A stretch of DNA of 64,000 nucleotides. Origin: Metabacillus schmidteae (GTDB lineage: Bacteria > Bacillota > Bacilli > Bacillales > Bacillaceae). Shown one piece after another: positions 28,431-37,283 of the stretch (position 1 is its first letter; every line of letters starts with the position of its first letter). The notes beneath the pieces were generated by a model that was not told where the DNA came from, did not search any database, and worked only from the letters and a program-made list of their open reading frames with translations. The stretch lies in assembly GCF_903166545.1 (NCBI RefSeq), contig NZ_CAESCH010000001.1, forward strand, positions 4,034,001-4,098,000, written 5' to 3'. The position numbers were made by a program, and so were the translations under genes.

Positions 28431-30137
28431 TTGGCAAACGAAAGAGGTAATACACTCATAACCGTACTTCTTGTATCATTAATTTTCACCATTTTAGGAT
28501 TAGCGATTGTATCTGCCACGATAAATAGTAATCAACGAACTGGTGTAAGAGTTGATGATATTGAGTTGACTGCAGAAGCTACTAAAAATCTGAATGAAGC
28601 GATCGCTATTTTTAATACAGAAATACTTAAAGATGAAGATGAAGGTGGGAAAATATTATTATCTGAACAAAACTTGAATATTGGTGAACTTGATTCTAAT
28701 TTAGGAGATATTAGTACGGATATTTCAGAATCCTATTCTAAAAACAAGAATCATTCACTTACCATAACTGATATTACAGAAGATGAAAAGTTTGGAAACA
28801 TTGATAAAACAAAACAACTTACTCGTATTTTTAAATTCTCTTACACTATTAAAAATGAAGATGGTGCAAACATAACAAAGACTGTTTCCAGAAACATCTA
28901 CCTTTCACCTACACCTAGCTTTTTAAACTATGCAATAGGCTCAGGACCAGATGGGATTGTTGATATAAATGGTGCCGCTGAAATTAGAGGTGATATATTT
29001 GGGGGAATCATCAATACTGAAGATACTGCATATTTCATCGATGATGATTCCAAAAACAATGAAGAAAATATAAGTAAGGGAAAAACACTGTATCCTCAGC
29101 TTGGATCAAATTCTGAGGATGATCGCTTCTTGGCAAATGTTTCATTCAAAAAAAATATTAATGAAGTGGAAGACATCCCAACAATATTGCAAGATTTAGA
29201 TCAATACTTCTATAAAAATTCTTATATGACGATTACAAAAGATACATCAGAATTTATCGATGTAAACTTTGAAAACACTTTAGCACAAATATTTAATGAT
29301 CTTTCAGGCTCTAAACAATTCGATGGAGTCAATTTTGGATCAACCGAACTAGCTGCACATGCAGTACAAACGTTGATGTCAAACAATGCCGATATTGAAC
29401 AGATTGCCTTTTGTGATCAGAATGTGACAGTTTCACCAAAAGCGTATGTGTATACTTCAAATGTCATACAAGGGGACACATGTACGAACCAATTAGAATC
29501 CAGCTGGTTCATTGTAAATGGTGACCTTCAGATACCAAGAGATACAGAGATACCGGGTAATATCATTGTGACAGGAAACTTAATTATTGAAGGAAATAAT
29601 TATGAAGGGAATAACATAAGTAAGGACGAAGATACTGAAGATGACGATGTCTTTTTTGATTCAACCATTTATGTTGTTGGTACTACGAGGATTTCACACA
29701 CAAATATCAAAAGTTTAGATAATCCCAAAGCAAAACTAATTTTAATGTCTAAGGGAAACCTCTTTATAAACCGTATTAATGAATTTAATAGTATTAAAAA
29801 TGTAGAACCTTTAGATGCATTCTTTTATACTGATTCAGATGCTGAATTATATGGGGTTGGTTCACTCTTTAGAATAAATGGAGGGTTATTTGCAAAAAAA
29901 CAATTGACCATTAATGCTATAAGGCAGGATTCAATAGAAAGAAATGCAGAAAATAAACTAGGAAACGAGATTGATCCTGTTCGACGTCAAGAAACACAAG
30001 CTTCGCGTTTTTATGTCGAATATGATAAGTCAGTGCTTTTGGATCCAGACCGATTAAGCTCCCTGCCTAGAGTTGATAAATATCAAATTTTACTTGATCA
30101 ACAAATTGTACAAGATGGAGAAGGAAAAACTGATTAA
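28431..30137 (+). CDS. Large minor pilin, PilX/GspK-like
   Basis: 568 residues from a TTG start with AGAGGTG 8 nt upstream. The short leader ends ERG and the mature end would be NTLITVLLVS, so position +5 is Thr, not Glu. Lack of Glu+5 is typical of GspK-type tip subunits. The large exposed part includes a repetitive beta-rich stretch (NGDLQIPRDTEIPGNIIV) resembling bactofilin-like beta helices. It probably caps or initiates the pilus with the other two minor pilins. Confidence 0.78.
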   Translation: MANERGNTLITVLLVSLIFTILGLAIVSATINSNQRTGVRVDDIELTAEATKNLNEAIAIFNTEILKDEDEGGKILLSEQNLNIGELDSNLGDISTDISESYSKNKNHSLTITDITEDEKFGNIDKTKQLTRIFKFSYTIKNEDGANITKTVSRNIYLSPTPSFLNYAIGSGPDGIVDINGAAEIRGDIFGGIINTEDTAYFIDDDSKNNEENISKGKTLYPQLGSNSEDDRFLANVSFKKNINEVEDIPTILQDLDQYFYKNSYMTITKDTSEFIDVNFENTLAQIFNDLSGSKQFDGVNFGSTELAAHAVQTLMSNNADIEQIAFCDQNVTVSPKAYVYTSNVIQGDTCTNQLESSWFIVNGDLQIPRDTEIPGNIIVTGNLIIEGNNYEGNNISKDEDTEDDDVFFDSTIYVVGTTRISHTNIKSLDNPKAKLILMSKGNLFINRINEFNSIKNVEPLDAFFYTDSDAELYGVGSLFRINGGLFAKKQLTINAIRQDSIERNAENKLGNEIDPVRRQETQASRFYVEYDKSVLLDPDRLSSLPRVDKYQILLDQQIVQDGEGKTD

Positions 30138-30151
30138 TAATTTCCACAATA

Positions 30152-30185
30152 AAAAGGCAGATTCACAAACGAATCTGCCTTTTTT
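30152..30185. terminator. Bidirectional terminator between minor pilins and VWA gene
   Basis: Arms 30152-30164 / 30171-30183 (13 bp, perfect) with a 6-nt loop, T-run on the plus side and A-run on the other, between two convergent genes. Confidence 0.93.
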
Positions 30186-30187
30186 CT

Positions 30188-32143
30188 TTACCATTTGAAA
30201 TCATCTTTGTTTTCTAGATTGGAATTTTTTGTAACGATAACTCTCAGCCTGTCTGATATGGAAGGGTATTTTTCATCGGCAATTGCTTCAATATCGGTAA
30301 TACCTATTTCCCTACCTTCCACATACCAGTCACCATCTTTTTTATAGATACCGATCGGGGATTTGGATCCCTGATTAATAACTTCTTTAATTGATTGATT
30401 TGTTGCACTGCTTGGAAAGAATGACAAGTAATCTTTAACCTTAAATACTTCCCCGACTTTTATAGATTTCGTTTCCTGGTTAAATTGTATTTGTTCCAAT
30501 GGACTTTCCACAATGATTTTCATCGTATCTGAAATTGAAGGATACTTTTCATCCGCAATTGCTTCAATAGACGTATTTCCTCCTTCTCTTCCTTTCACAT
30601 ACCATTCACCATCTTTTTGATAAATACTAATTGGCGATTGAAATCCCTTATTAACAACTTCTCTAATTAATTGATTTGTAGCATCATTTGGGAAAAATGA
30701 TAAATAGTCTTTTACTTTAAATTCTTCCCCGACTTTAATCGTTTTTGTTTCCTGGGTGAAATTTATTTGCTTCAAAGGATTGATTACCACTATTTTATAT
30801 GGAATATCTCTTTTCGCAACATCCCCCGAATTATATAGAACATCAAATTTAAATTCAAATTCACCAGGTGTTAAAAACGTTAATGGCAGTTCATAATGAA
30901 GTGAAGCATCTCCGGCTTTTGGTGGAGTTGGATTATATTTAATATCTTTTAAGTTCATAATCACTTCATTATCAGTAATGGCAATTTGATCATTTTGTTG
31001 AACCGTAACCCCTTTTGGAAGCTCAAATTTTAAAAAGCCATTAGATAACGAGCTATATTCATCAGAAATACTCGAAGAGATGTCTTCGAAAATTTCTACA
31101 ATATTATCTGGAGTCGCTCGTTCTGCCTTTCCATTTGACATAGCTGATAACTCTGTTAAATAATTCATATCGAGTTGATTTTGATTGCCGAAACCAATTG
31201 ATAATAAGGTAATATCATTCTCAGCCAATATTCTTGCCTGTTCTCGACCATGCTCTTTAATGGATTCAGGTACAGTAGATTTATAGCGATCTAATAGATA
31301 TGGACCTGTTTCATGTTCAATAATGATATTGTTTTGTTCTGAATTAGAATCGAAGTGCAATAGATACTCACCTTTGATATATTTATAATTATCAGAAATG
31401 ATATAATAATCATTATCATAAAGAGTAAATTTTCCACTTAAAAGCTTTTCTCTGTATGAGCCATAGCCATGTATTCTTTCATAAATTTCATGTTGTATTA
31501 GTTGTGGATAGTAGTTACCTTTTACATTTTCATACTTTGAAGAGTTAGTTGGTTTTCCATCGGTCATGAAGATAATGTATTGATCGCGCTCACCACTGAA
31601 TTTACCCTTATCCTTTGCATTTAACAACATATTCGCTGCTTCACGTAATGCATCAGTATAATTAGTTCCACCTAAAGCTGGAGCTTGTTTAGTTTTATTG
31701 GCAACAACATTAGGATTCGAGTGAAGACCATTTAATGTATAAACATGGTTAACTCCACTATCAAAAGCTACTAAACCATATCGATCATCAAAGCCCTTAT
31801 TCTTATTTTCAAAGAAAATATCCACACCTTCTTGAACCGCTTCTTGTGCAAGCTCAAGTTTTGTTTTATATCTACTAACATCGTCTGCCATTGACCCGGA
31901 CTTGTCAAAAACAATCACAACATCCATAGGTTTACGTCTATTAGATGATGCTGTTCCCTCCGGAATCAAATCAAACATAACTGTCGTCGTAACTTTCCCA
32001 TCATCACCTATTTCCAAAGATTGCTGTCCACCGACTGTCGCATTAATCGAGAGGCCATCCACAGCTAGTACTTTATTAACAGGTAAGAAAGATGGAATGA
32101 GCAAAAATATACCCAGTATTATGGCAAATATCCTATTAAACAT
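30188..32143 (-). CDS. Secreted von Willebrand factor A domain protein
   Basis: About 651 residues from ATG at 32143, with GGGAGG 11 nt upstream. It has a Sec signal peptide (about 1-28), then a VWA domain with the metal site Asp80-x-Ser82-x-Ser84 (DKSGS), GGTNYTDAL and the later MTDGKP. A beta-sandwich region follows, then two tandem 92-residue repeats at the C terminus. No LPXTG or membrane anchor is seen, so it is released or held non-covalently. Convergent with the minor pilin operon. VWA modules occur in pilus-tip adhesins of other Gram-positive type IV pili; that role here is inference. Confidence 0.82.
   Translation of the reverse strand: MFNRIFAIILGIFLLIPSFLPVNKVLAVDGLSINATVGGQQSLEIGDDGKVTTTVMFDLIPEGTASSNRRKPMDVVIVFDKSGSMADDVSRYKTKLELAQEAVQEGVDIFFENKNKGFDDRYGLVAFDSGVNHVYTLNGLHSNPNVVANKTKQAPALGGTNYTDALREAANMLLNAKDKGKFSGERDQYIIFMTDGKPTNSSKYENVKGNYYPQLIQHEIYERIHGYGSYREKLLSGKFTLYDNDYYIISDNYKYIKGEYLLHFDSNSEQNNIIIEHETGPYLLDRYKSTVPESIKEHGREQARILAENDITLLSIGFGNQNQLDMNYLTELSAMSNGKAERATPDNIVEIFEDISSSISDEYSSLSNGFLKFELPKGVTVQQNDQIAITDNEVIMNLKDIKYNPTPPKAGDASLHYELPLTFLTPGEFEFKFDVLYNSGDVAKRDIPYKIVVINPLKQINFTQETKTIKVGEEFKVKDYLSFFPNDATNQLIREVVNKGFQSPISIYQKDGEWYVKGREGGNTSIEAIADEKYPSISDTMKIIVESPLEQIQFNQETKSIKVGEVFKVKDYLSFFPSSATNQSIKEVINQGSKSPIGIYKKDGDWYVEGREIGITDIEAIADEKYPSISDRLRVIVTKNSNLENKDDFKW
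30229..30775 (-). repeat. Two tandem 92-codon repeats in the VWA gene
   Basis: Repeat 1 is encoded by 30775-30500 and repeat 2 by 30499 to about 30229. About 65 of 92 residues are identical (shared blocks KVKDYLSFFP and IEAIADEKYPSISD). They look like bacterial Ig-type stalk modules and suggest a recent internal duplication. Confidence 0.88.
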
Positions 32144-32179
32144 AAATAAAAAAACCTCCCACGACAATATACTCAATCC

Positions 32180-32216
32180 TTGGACTATCTATCAGAAGAA
32201 AGATAGTCCAATTATA
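32180..32216 (-). promoter_or_regulatory. Extended -10 promoter with operator-like palindrome for VWA gene
   Basis: Minus-strand TGGTATAAT gives an extended -10 (TATAAT at 32216-32211). It runs straight into a perfect palindrome with 11-bp arms 32180-32190 / 32201-32211. The predicted start site falls inside the palindrome, which fits an operator better than an RNA hairpin. The AGATAGTCC arm also occurs in the pilin 3' hairpin. Confidence 0.55.
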
Positions 32217-32288
32217 CCAAATGGGAAGATGAAATATAATAGATTCATATAAATTTTACATAACGCTACATGATCAGACAATTATTGC

Positions 32289-32306
32289 ACAGGAAATATT
32301 TCCTGT
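32289..32306. promoter_or_regulatory. 18-bp perfect palindrome upstream of VWA promoter
   Basis: ACAGGAAAT followed by its exact reverse complement. It has no loop or T-run and so is not a terminator. It lies about 90 bp upstream of the predicted VWA start site, a plausible site for a dimeric regulator. No regulator is identified. Confidence 0.45.
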
Positions 32307-32312
32307 TATAAA

Positions 32313-32377
32313 AAAAATAATGGCGAAAGATGTTAAGAAATCAAGGTAAACTTGTACTTCTTTTCCATTCTTTCGCC
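32313..32377 (-). terminator. Terminator after folC
   Basis: Long interrupted stem: outer arms 32322-32330 / 32369-32377 (9 bp) plus inner CAAG/CTTG and AAGAA/TTCTT pairs, followed on the minus strand by ATTATTTTTTT. Confidence 0.75.
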
Positions 32378-32428
32378 TGTTTGTGAATTTGAACAATATG
32401 TAACTAATTAAATCTTTGTTAAGCACTA

Positions 32429-33757
32429 TTATTTATTAATCTCTGTAGACTTATTGCTAAGTAGGTAATTTCTTATGGTGGAAATGAAATAGAGTGAGCC
32501 TGTTACAATGATTATATCGCTCTTTTCATTTTTATATGAAAAAACTAACTCATCCAATAGTTCTTGCCAAGACTCCGAAAAAGATTTGTCTTCCAAATCA
32601 CATGCAGAAAATAAATCTTCAGCTTTGGCGGCTCTCGGAAACTCAAACGTCGTAAAATGCATAGACGTTGCTACAGTACTTAATCGCTCTATCATTTTTT
32701 TGTAATTTTTATCACTTAACGCACTGAATAAGATATGAATTCTTGAATGTGAATAATGCCTGTTAGCTGTATCAATTAAGCTTTCAATTCCCTCATCATT
32801 GTGAGCGCCGTCAACGATTACAACCGGATTTTCCTGGATGAGCTCAAAGCGGCCCTTCCATATTGATTTTTTTATTCCAACTAACACTTGATCAATGGTA
32901 ATTTTGACTACTCCTTGATCCATTAAATAATCAATAACGGAAATTGCAAGTGCTGCATTTTTGATTTGGTGATTTCCTCTCATCTTAATTTTAACATCTT
33001 CATATGTATTGTGTTTCGTTTGAATTGTAAACATTTCACCTTGTTCCCAGGTTGAGAGGTTCTTAATACTTATATCTGTTCCAAGTGAATAACAAGGAGC
33101 CTCCCTCTCTTTTGCTGTTTGTGCCAGTACGTCGAGTGCTTCTTCTTTTTCTGCTGCTGTGAAGATTGGTTTTCCCTTTTTAATAATGCCTGCTTTCTCA
33201 CGGGTAATTTCGGTAATCGTGTTACCGAGTATATTCATGTGATCATACCCTATGTTTGTGATGACAGATATAATAGGATCAATGATGTTTGTCGAATCCA
33301 ATCTACCGCCGAGACCTGTTTCAAGCAATAAAAAGTCAGGTTTATTCACTTTACCAAAGTACAAGAACATCATGGTTGTAATGATTTCAAATTCAGTAGG
33401 TGAGCCAAGGTCTGTTTCTTCAATTTTCTCAACATATGGTTTTACTTCATTTACAAGTTGTAACATCTCATCATCTGTTATTGGCTGACCATTTATACTT
33501 ATACGTTCATTAAACGTTTCGATATATGGTGAAGTAAACGTTCCCACGTTGTAATCTGCTTCCATGAGCATGTGCAGCATATAAGAAATTGTAGAGCCTT
33601 TTCCATTTGTTCCTGCTACATGAATGGTTGGGATATTATTTTCGGGATGACCCAACTCGTTTAAGAGCCATTCCATTCTTTTGAGACCTGGTTTCACTCC
33701 AAATTTTAAACGGTCATGTATCCAGTTTATTGAATCTTCATACTTTGTAAACACCAT
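32429..33757 (-). CDS. folC: Folylpolyglutamate / dihydrofolate synthase FolC
   Basis: Adds glutamate to folates (and makes dihydrofolate from dihydropteroate in bifunctional members). 442 residues with P-loop GTNGKGST (49-56), the TSPYIETFNERI segment, and an Mur-ligase-type C-terminal domain. Downstream of valS as in B. subtilis. Confidence 0.96.
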   Translation of the reverse strand: MVFTKYEDSINWIHDRLKFGVKPGLKRMEWLLNELGHPENNIPTIHVAGTNGKGSTISYMLHMLMEADYNVGTFTSPYIETFNERISINGQPITDDEMLQLVNEVKPYVEKIEETDLGSPTEFEIITTMMFLYFGKVNKPDFLLLETGLGGRLDSTNIIDPIISVITNIGYDHMNILGNTITEITREKAGIIKKGKPIFTAAEKEEALDVLAQTAKEREAPCYSLGTDISIKNLSTWEQGEMFTIQTKHNTYEDVKIKMRGNHQIKNAALAISVIDYLMDQGVVKITIDQVLVGIKKSIWKGRFELIQENPVVIVDGAHNDEGIESLIDTANRHYSHSRIHILFSALSDKNYKKMIERLSTVATSMHFTTFEFPRAAKAEDLFSACDLEDKSFSESWQELLDELVFSYKNEKSDIIIVTGSLYFISTIRNYLLSNKSTEINK

Positions 33758-33781
33758 TCATTCCCTCCTTTAGAACCATGT

Positions 33782-33818
33782 AAAAACTCGGGGGAACTAA
33801 TAACAGCACCACCCGAGT
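33782..33818 (-). terminator. Terminator after valS
   Basis: Stem of about 7 bp (ACTCGGG with CCCGAGT) around a long loop with a T-run in the minus direction, between valS and folC. Probably partial. Confidence 0.6.
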
Positions 33819-33848
33819 CACACTTTTATTTCAATCTACACTTAGCTT

Positions 33849-36497
33849 TTATCCTCTTAGTTCTTGGATCCGAGCTAAAACGATGTCTCGTTTTTCCAAA
33901 TAATCTTTTTCTTTTGCTTTCTCTTCCTCAATAACCTTTTCAGGTGCTTTCTTTAAGAAGCCTTCGTTTCCAAGTTTCTTTTGAACGCGTTCAACTTCTT
34001 TATCAAGTTTTTCGCGTTCTTTTTCAAGACGCTTAATTTCTTCTTCGATATTGATCAAGCCTTCAATTGGCAGGATGATTTCAGCGCCTGTCACAACAGC
34101 TGTCATGGATTTTTCGTTCGATGTTACATCCGTTACAATCGTTAATGAGCTTGTGTTACAGAATTTCTCAATATAAGCACGATTATTTTCAAGTTGAGTT
34201 AACACATCTTGATCTTTTGCCTTAATTTGCATTGGAATCTGTTTGCTCATTGGCGTATTTACCTCAGAACGAATGTTACGAACGGCACGAATGACTTCTA
34301 CTAATAGTTTCATTTCTGCTGCCGCTTCATGATCTGTTAATTGTTCATTAACTGTTGGCCACGCCGCAACTGTAATAGATTCACCTTGATGTGGCAGTGA
34401 CTGCCAGATTTCTTCTGTAATAAATGGCATGAATGGATGTAATAATCTCATTGTGTTGTCTAACACATAAGCCAGAATTGAACGAGTTGTTTTCTTCGCT
34501 GCTTCATCCTCACCATATAATGGCAGCTTCGCCATTTCAATGTACCAATCACAGAAATCATCCCAAATGAAGTTGTAAAGTAATCTTCCTACTTCACCAA
34601 ACTCATATTTATCAGCCAGTTTTGTCACATTTTCAATGGTTTCATTTAAACGGGTTAAAATCCATTTATCAGCAACAGATTTTTCACCTGATAAGTCAAT
34701 TTCTTCAAATGTAAGACCATCCATATTCATGAGAGCAAAGCGGGATGCATTCCAGATTTTGTTTGCAAAGTTCCAAGTAGATTCCACTTTTTCATAGCTG
34801 AAACGTAAATCTTGACCAGGTGAACTTCCTGTTGATAGGAAGTAACGTAATGAATCTGCTCCATATTGATCAATAACTTCCATCGGATCTACACCGTTAC
34901 CTAATGACTTACTCATTTTACGTCCTTGCTCATCACGTACAAGTCCATGTATTAAAACATCCTTAAATGGACGTTTTCCTGTGAATTCAAGTCCTTGGAA
35001 GATCATACGAGATACCCAGAAAAAGATAATGTCATAGCCTGTAACAAGAGCATCTGTTGGATAATAGCGTTTGAAGTCTGCTGATTCTGTATCCGGCCAG
35101 CCCATTGTTGAAAATGGCCATAATGCAGAACTGAACCAAGTATCTAGAACATCATTATCCTGTGTCCAATTTTCAATATCTGCCGGCGGTTCTTGATTTA
35201 CATATACTTCCCCTGTTTCTTTATGATACCAAGCAGGAATTCGATGTCCCCACCAAAGTTGACGGGAAATACACCAGTCACGAATGTTTTCCATCCAACG
35301 TAAATACGTTTTCTCAAATCGATCAGGAACAAAATTTACTTTATCATCTTCTTCCTGAAGTTTGATCGCTTCATCTGCCAGCGGCTGCATTTTAACAAAC
35401 CATTGAGTTGAAAGATATGGTTCTACTACAGCACCGCTTCTCTCACTGTGACCAACAGAGTGCATATGTTCTTCAATTTTAAATAATACACCTTGTTCTT
35501 GTAGATCCTTCACAATTTTCTTTCTGCATTCAAAGCGATCTAAGCCATTATAAATTCCTGCATTTGAATTCATTGTTCCGTCTTCGTTCATAACAAGAAT
35601 TCGCTCAAGATTATGGCGGTTTCCAAGTTCGAAGTCATTCGGATCATGAGCAGGTGTTATTTTAACAGCACCTGAACCGAACTCCATATCTACATAATCA
35701 TCTCCAACAATCGGAATCTCACGTCCAACAATTGGTAAGATGACATTTTTACCGATTAAGTGTTTATAACGCTCATCTTCAGGATGAACCGCGACAGCCG
35801 TATCTCCAAGCATTGTTTCTGGACGAGTTGTTGCTACTTCGATTGAACCAGAACCATCAGCAAGTGGATAGCTCATATGATAAAAAGCACCTTGAACATC
35901 TTTATAGATAACTTCAATATCTGAAAGAGCTGTTTTTGTTTGCGGATCCCAGTTAATGATGTACTCACCGCGATAAATAAGTCCTTTGTTGTAAAGCGTA
36001 ACGAATACTTCACGAACGGCTTTAGATAATCCTTCATCAAGGGTAAATCGTTCACGTGAATAATCTAAACCTAACCCGATTTTCGACCATTGCTCACGAA
36101 TATGACCAGCGTATTCTTCTTTCCATTTCCAAGTTTCTTCAACGAATTTTTCACGTCCTAGATCATAGCGTGATTTACCTTCTTCACGCAGCTTCGCCTC
36201 TACCTTTGCTTGTGTCGCGATACCTGCATGGTCCATTCCCGGAAGCCATAAAACATCAAAGCCTTGCATTCTTTTCATACGAGTTAAGATATCTTGTAAT
36301 GTTGTATCCCAAGCATGACCTAAGTGAAGCTTACCTGTTACATTTGGCGGCGGAATAACAATTGTATAAGGTTGTTTCGTTTCATCACCTGTAGCCTCAA
36401 AGTATTTTCCTTCTAACCAAAAGGAATAACGATTTTTCTCGATCGCATTCGGATCATATTTCGTTGGTAATGACAGCTGTTGTTCATTATTTTCCAT
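33849..36497 (-). CDS. valS: Valyl-tRNA synthetase
   Basis: Class I aminoacyl-tRNA synthetase, 882 residues, with HLGH at 58-61, KMSKS loop (GRKMSKSLG), an editing CP1 domain containing the [10 protein letters not shown] block, and a C-terminal coiled coil ([14 protein letters not shown]). AGGAGG precedes the ATG. Its expression is governed by the T-box upstream. Confidence 0.98.
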   Translation of the reverse strand: MENNEQQLSLPTKYDPNAIEKNRYSFWLEGKYFEATGDETKQPYTIVIPPPNVTGKLHLGHAWDTTLQDILTRMKRMQGFDVLWLPGMDHAGIATQAKVEAKLREEGKSRYDLGREKFVEETWKWKEEYAGHIREQWSKIGLGLDYSRERFTLDEGLSKAVREVFVTLYNKGLIYRGEYIINWDPQTKTALSDIEVIYKDVQGAFYHMSYPLADGSGSIEVATTRPETMLGDTAVAVHPEDERYKHLIGKNVILPIVGREIPIVGDDYVDMEFGSGAVKITPAHDPNDFELGNRHNLERILVMNEDGTMNSNAGIYNGLDRFECRKKIVKDLQEQGVLFKIEEHMHSVGHSERSGAVVEPYLSTQWFVKMQPLADEAIKLQEEDDKVNFVPDRFEKTYLRWMENIRDWCISRQLWWGHRIPAWYHKETGEVYVNQEPPADIENWTQDNDVLDTWFSSALWPFSTMGWPDTESADFKRYYPTDALVTGYDIIFFWVSRMIFQGLEFTGKRPFKDVLIHGLVRDEQGRKMSKSLGNGVDPMEVIDQYGADSLRYFLSTGSSPGQDLRFSYEKVESTWNFANKIWNASRFALMNMDGLTFEEIDLSGEKSVADKWILTRLNETIENVTKLADKYEFGEVGRLLYNFIWDDFCDWYIEMAKLPLYGEDEAAKKTTRSILAYVLDNTMRLLHPFMPFITEEIWQSLPHQGESITVAAWPTVNEQLTDHEAAAEMKLLVEVIRAVRNIRSEVNTPMSKQIPMQIKAKDQDVLTQLENNRAYIEKFCNTSSLTIVTDVTSNEKSMTAVVTGAEIILPIEGLINIEEEIKRLEKEREKLDKEVERVQKKLGNEGFLKKAPEKVIEEEKAKEKDYLEKRDIVLARIQELRG

Positions 36498-36548
36498 TCT
36501 GTTTCCTCCTACTCACATATATTCTCCTTGGATTATCTGATAGTAAAA

Positions 36549-36838
36549 ATAAAAAACTCCCTTCATCCATAAAAGGACGAAAGGAGAAAATTTCGCGGTA
36601 CCACCTTTTTTTATAGACTGATTCTGCAAAAAAGCATAAATCAAATCTATACACTCAATATGATAACGGTTTTCACCGACCTCTTCTACTATTCTTTCAA
36701 GGAAGTAACTCCTGGGCGACCTTCCAAAGTATCATCTTAAGAAATCTTCCAGCAAGTGATTTCTCTCTCTGTAAAGTGATAACGATGTACTCTTCCCAAT
36801 CAACGTTTACTAAATATGTAGTTGTTTCTTTTCATCTA
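36549..36838 (-). promoter_or_regulatory. T-box leader of valS (valine)
   Basis: tRNA-sensing antitermination leader. The minus strand has the T-box core AGGTGGTACCGCG (36606-36594) and a terminator with arms 36586-36575 / 36569-36557 followed by TTTTTTATTTTT. Stem I lies between about 36830 and 36660. The triplet GTC at 36720-36718, in the context GAAGGTCGCC, lines up with the specifier of the ilv T-box and encodes valine. Specifier call is tentative. Confidence 0.92.
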
Positions 36839-36842
36839 TCTT

Positions 36843-36872
36843 ATATTACTAAATAATTCATTTTACCGTCAA
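36843..36872 (-). promoter_or_regulatory. Promoter for valS leader
   Basis: Minus strand TTGACG (36872-36867), 18-nt spacer, TAATAT (36848-36843), immediately ahead of the T-box RNA. Confidence 0.5.
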
Positions 36873-37041
36873 TATTTTCACCATTTTTCATAACATTCAT
36901 ACAGGCACTTATCACATTTTTTTGCATACCTTACATTAGTGGACGATTTGTACGAAAAACTCTTTGTTGAACATATTTTATGAGTACTTTTAAAAAAGGT
37001 GAAGTTTTTTTCTAAAAGAGTGTTTAAGGAGGGGTTATGAA

Positions 37042-37233
37042 ATGAAAAAGCGTTATAATCCATATTCTCTACCACCATGGGTTAGACAAATTCGAGAGGT
37101 TGGTATTCAAATTATTATTCCGCTAACGATATTCCAAGGTATACGTACTGTGTTTTTTCCTACAACATTTGATGTTCTCCTGTTAGGGATATTAATTGGA
37201 TTGGCTATTGCTTTAAGGTATGATTGGATTTAA
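37042..37233 (+). CDS. Small membrane protein of unknown function
   Basis: 63 residues, read against its neighbours. AGGAGGGG sits 8 nt before the ATG, and a terminator follows the stop codon. A basic, proline-containing N terminus (KKRYNPYSLPPWVRQ) is followed by two hydrophobic segments (about 21-36 and 42-58). I do not recognise the family. The good translation signals argue that it is real. Confidence 0.75.
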   Translation: MKKRYNPYSLPPWVRQIREVGIQIIIPLTIFQGIRTVFFPTTFDVLLLGILIGLAIALRYDWI

Positions 37234-37241
37234 AAATATTT

Positions 37242-37274
37242 AAGGGACAGGAACAAATCTTCCTCTCCCTTTTT
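37242..37274. terminator. Bidirectional terminator between small membrane gene and ysxE
   Basis: Stem AAGGGA-c-AGGAA / TTCCT-c-TCCCTT (37242-37253 with 37260-37271) with T residues on the plus side and A residues on the other. Confidence 0.75.
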
Positions 37275-37283
37275 AAAAAAGTA

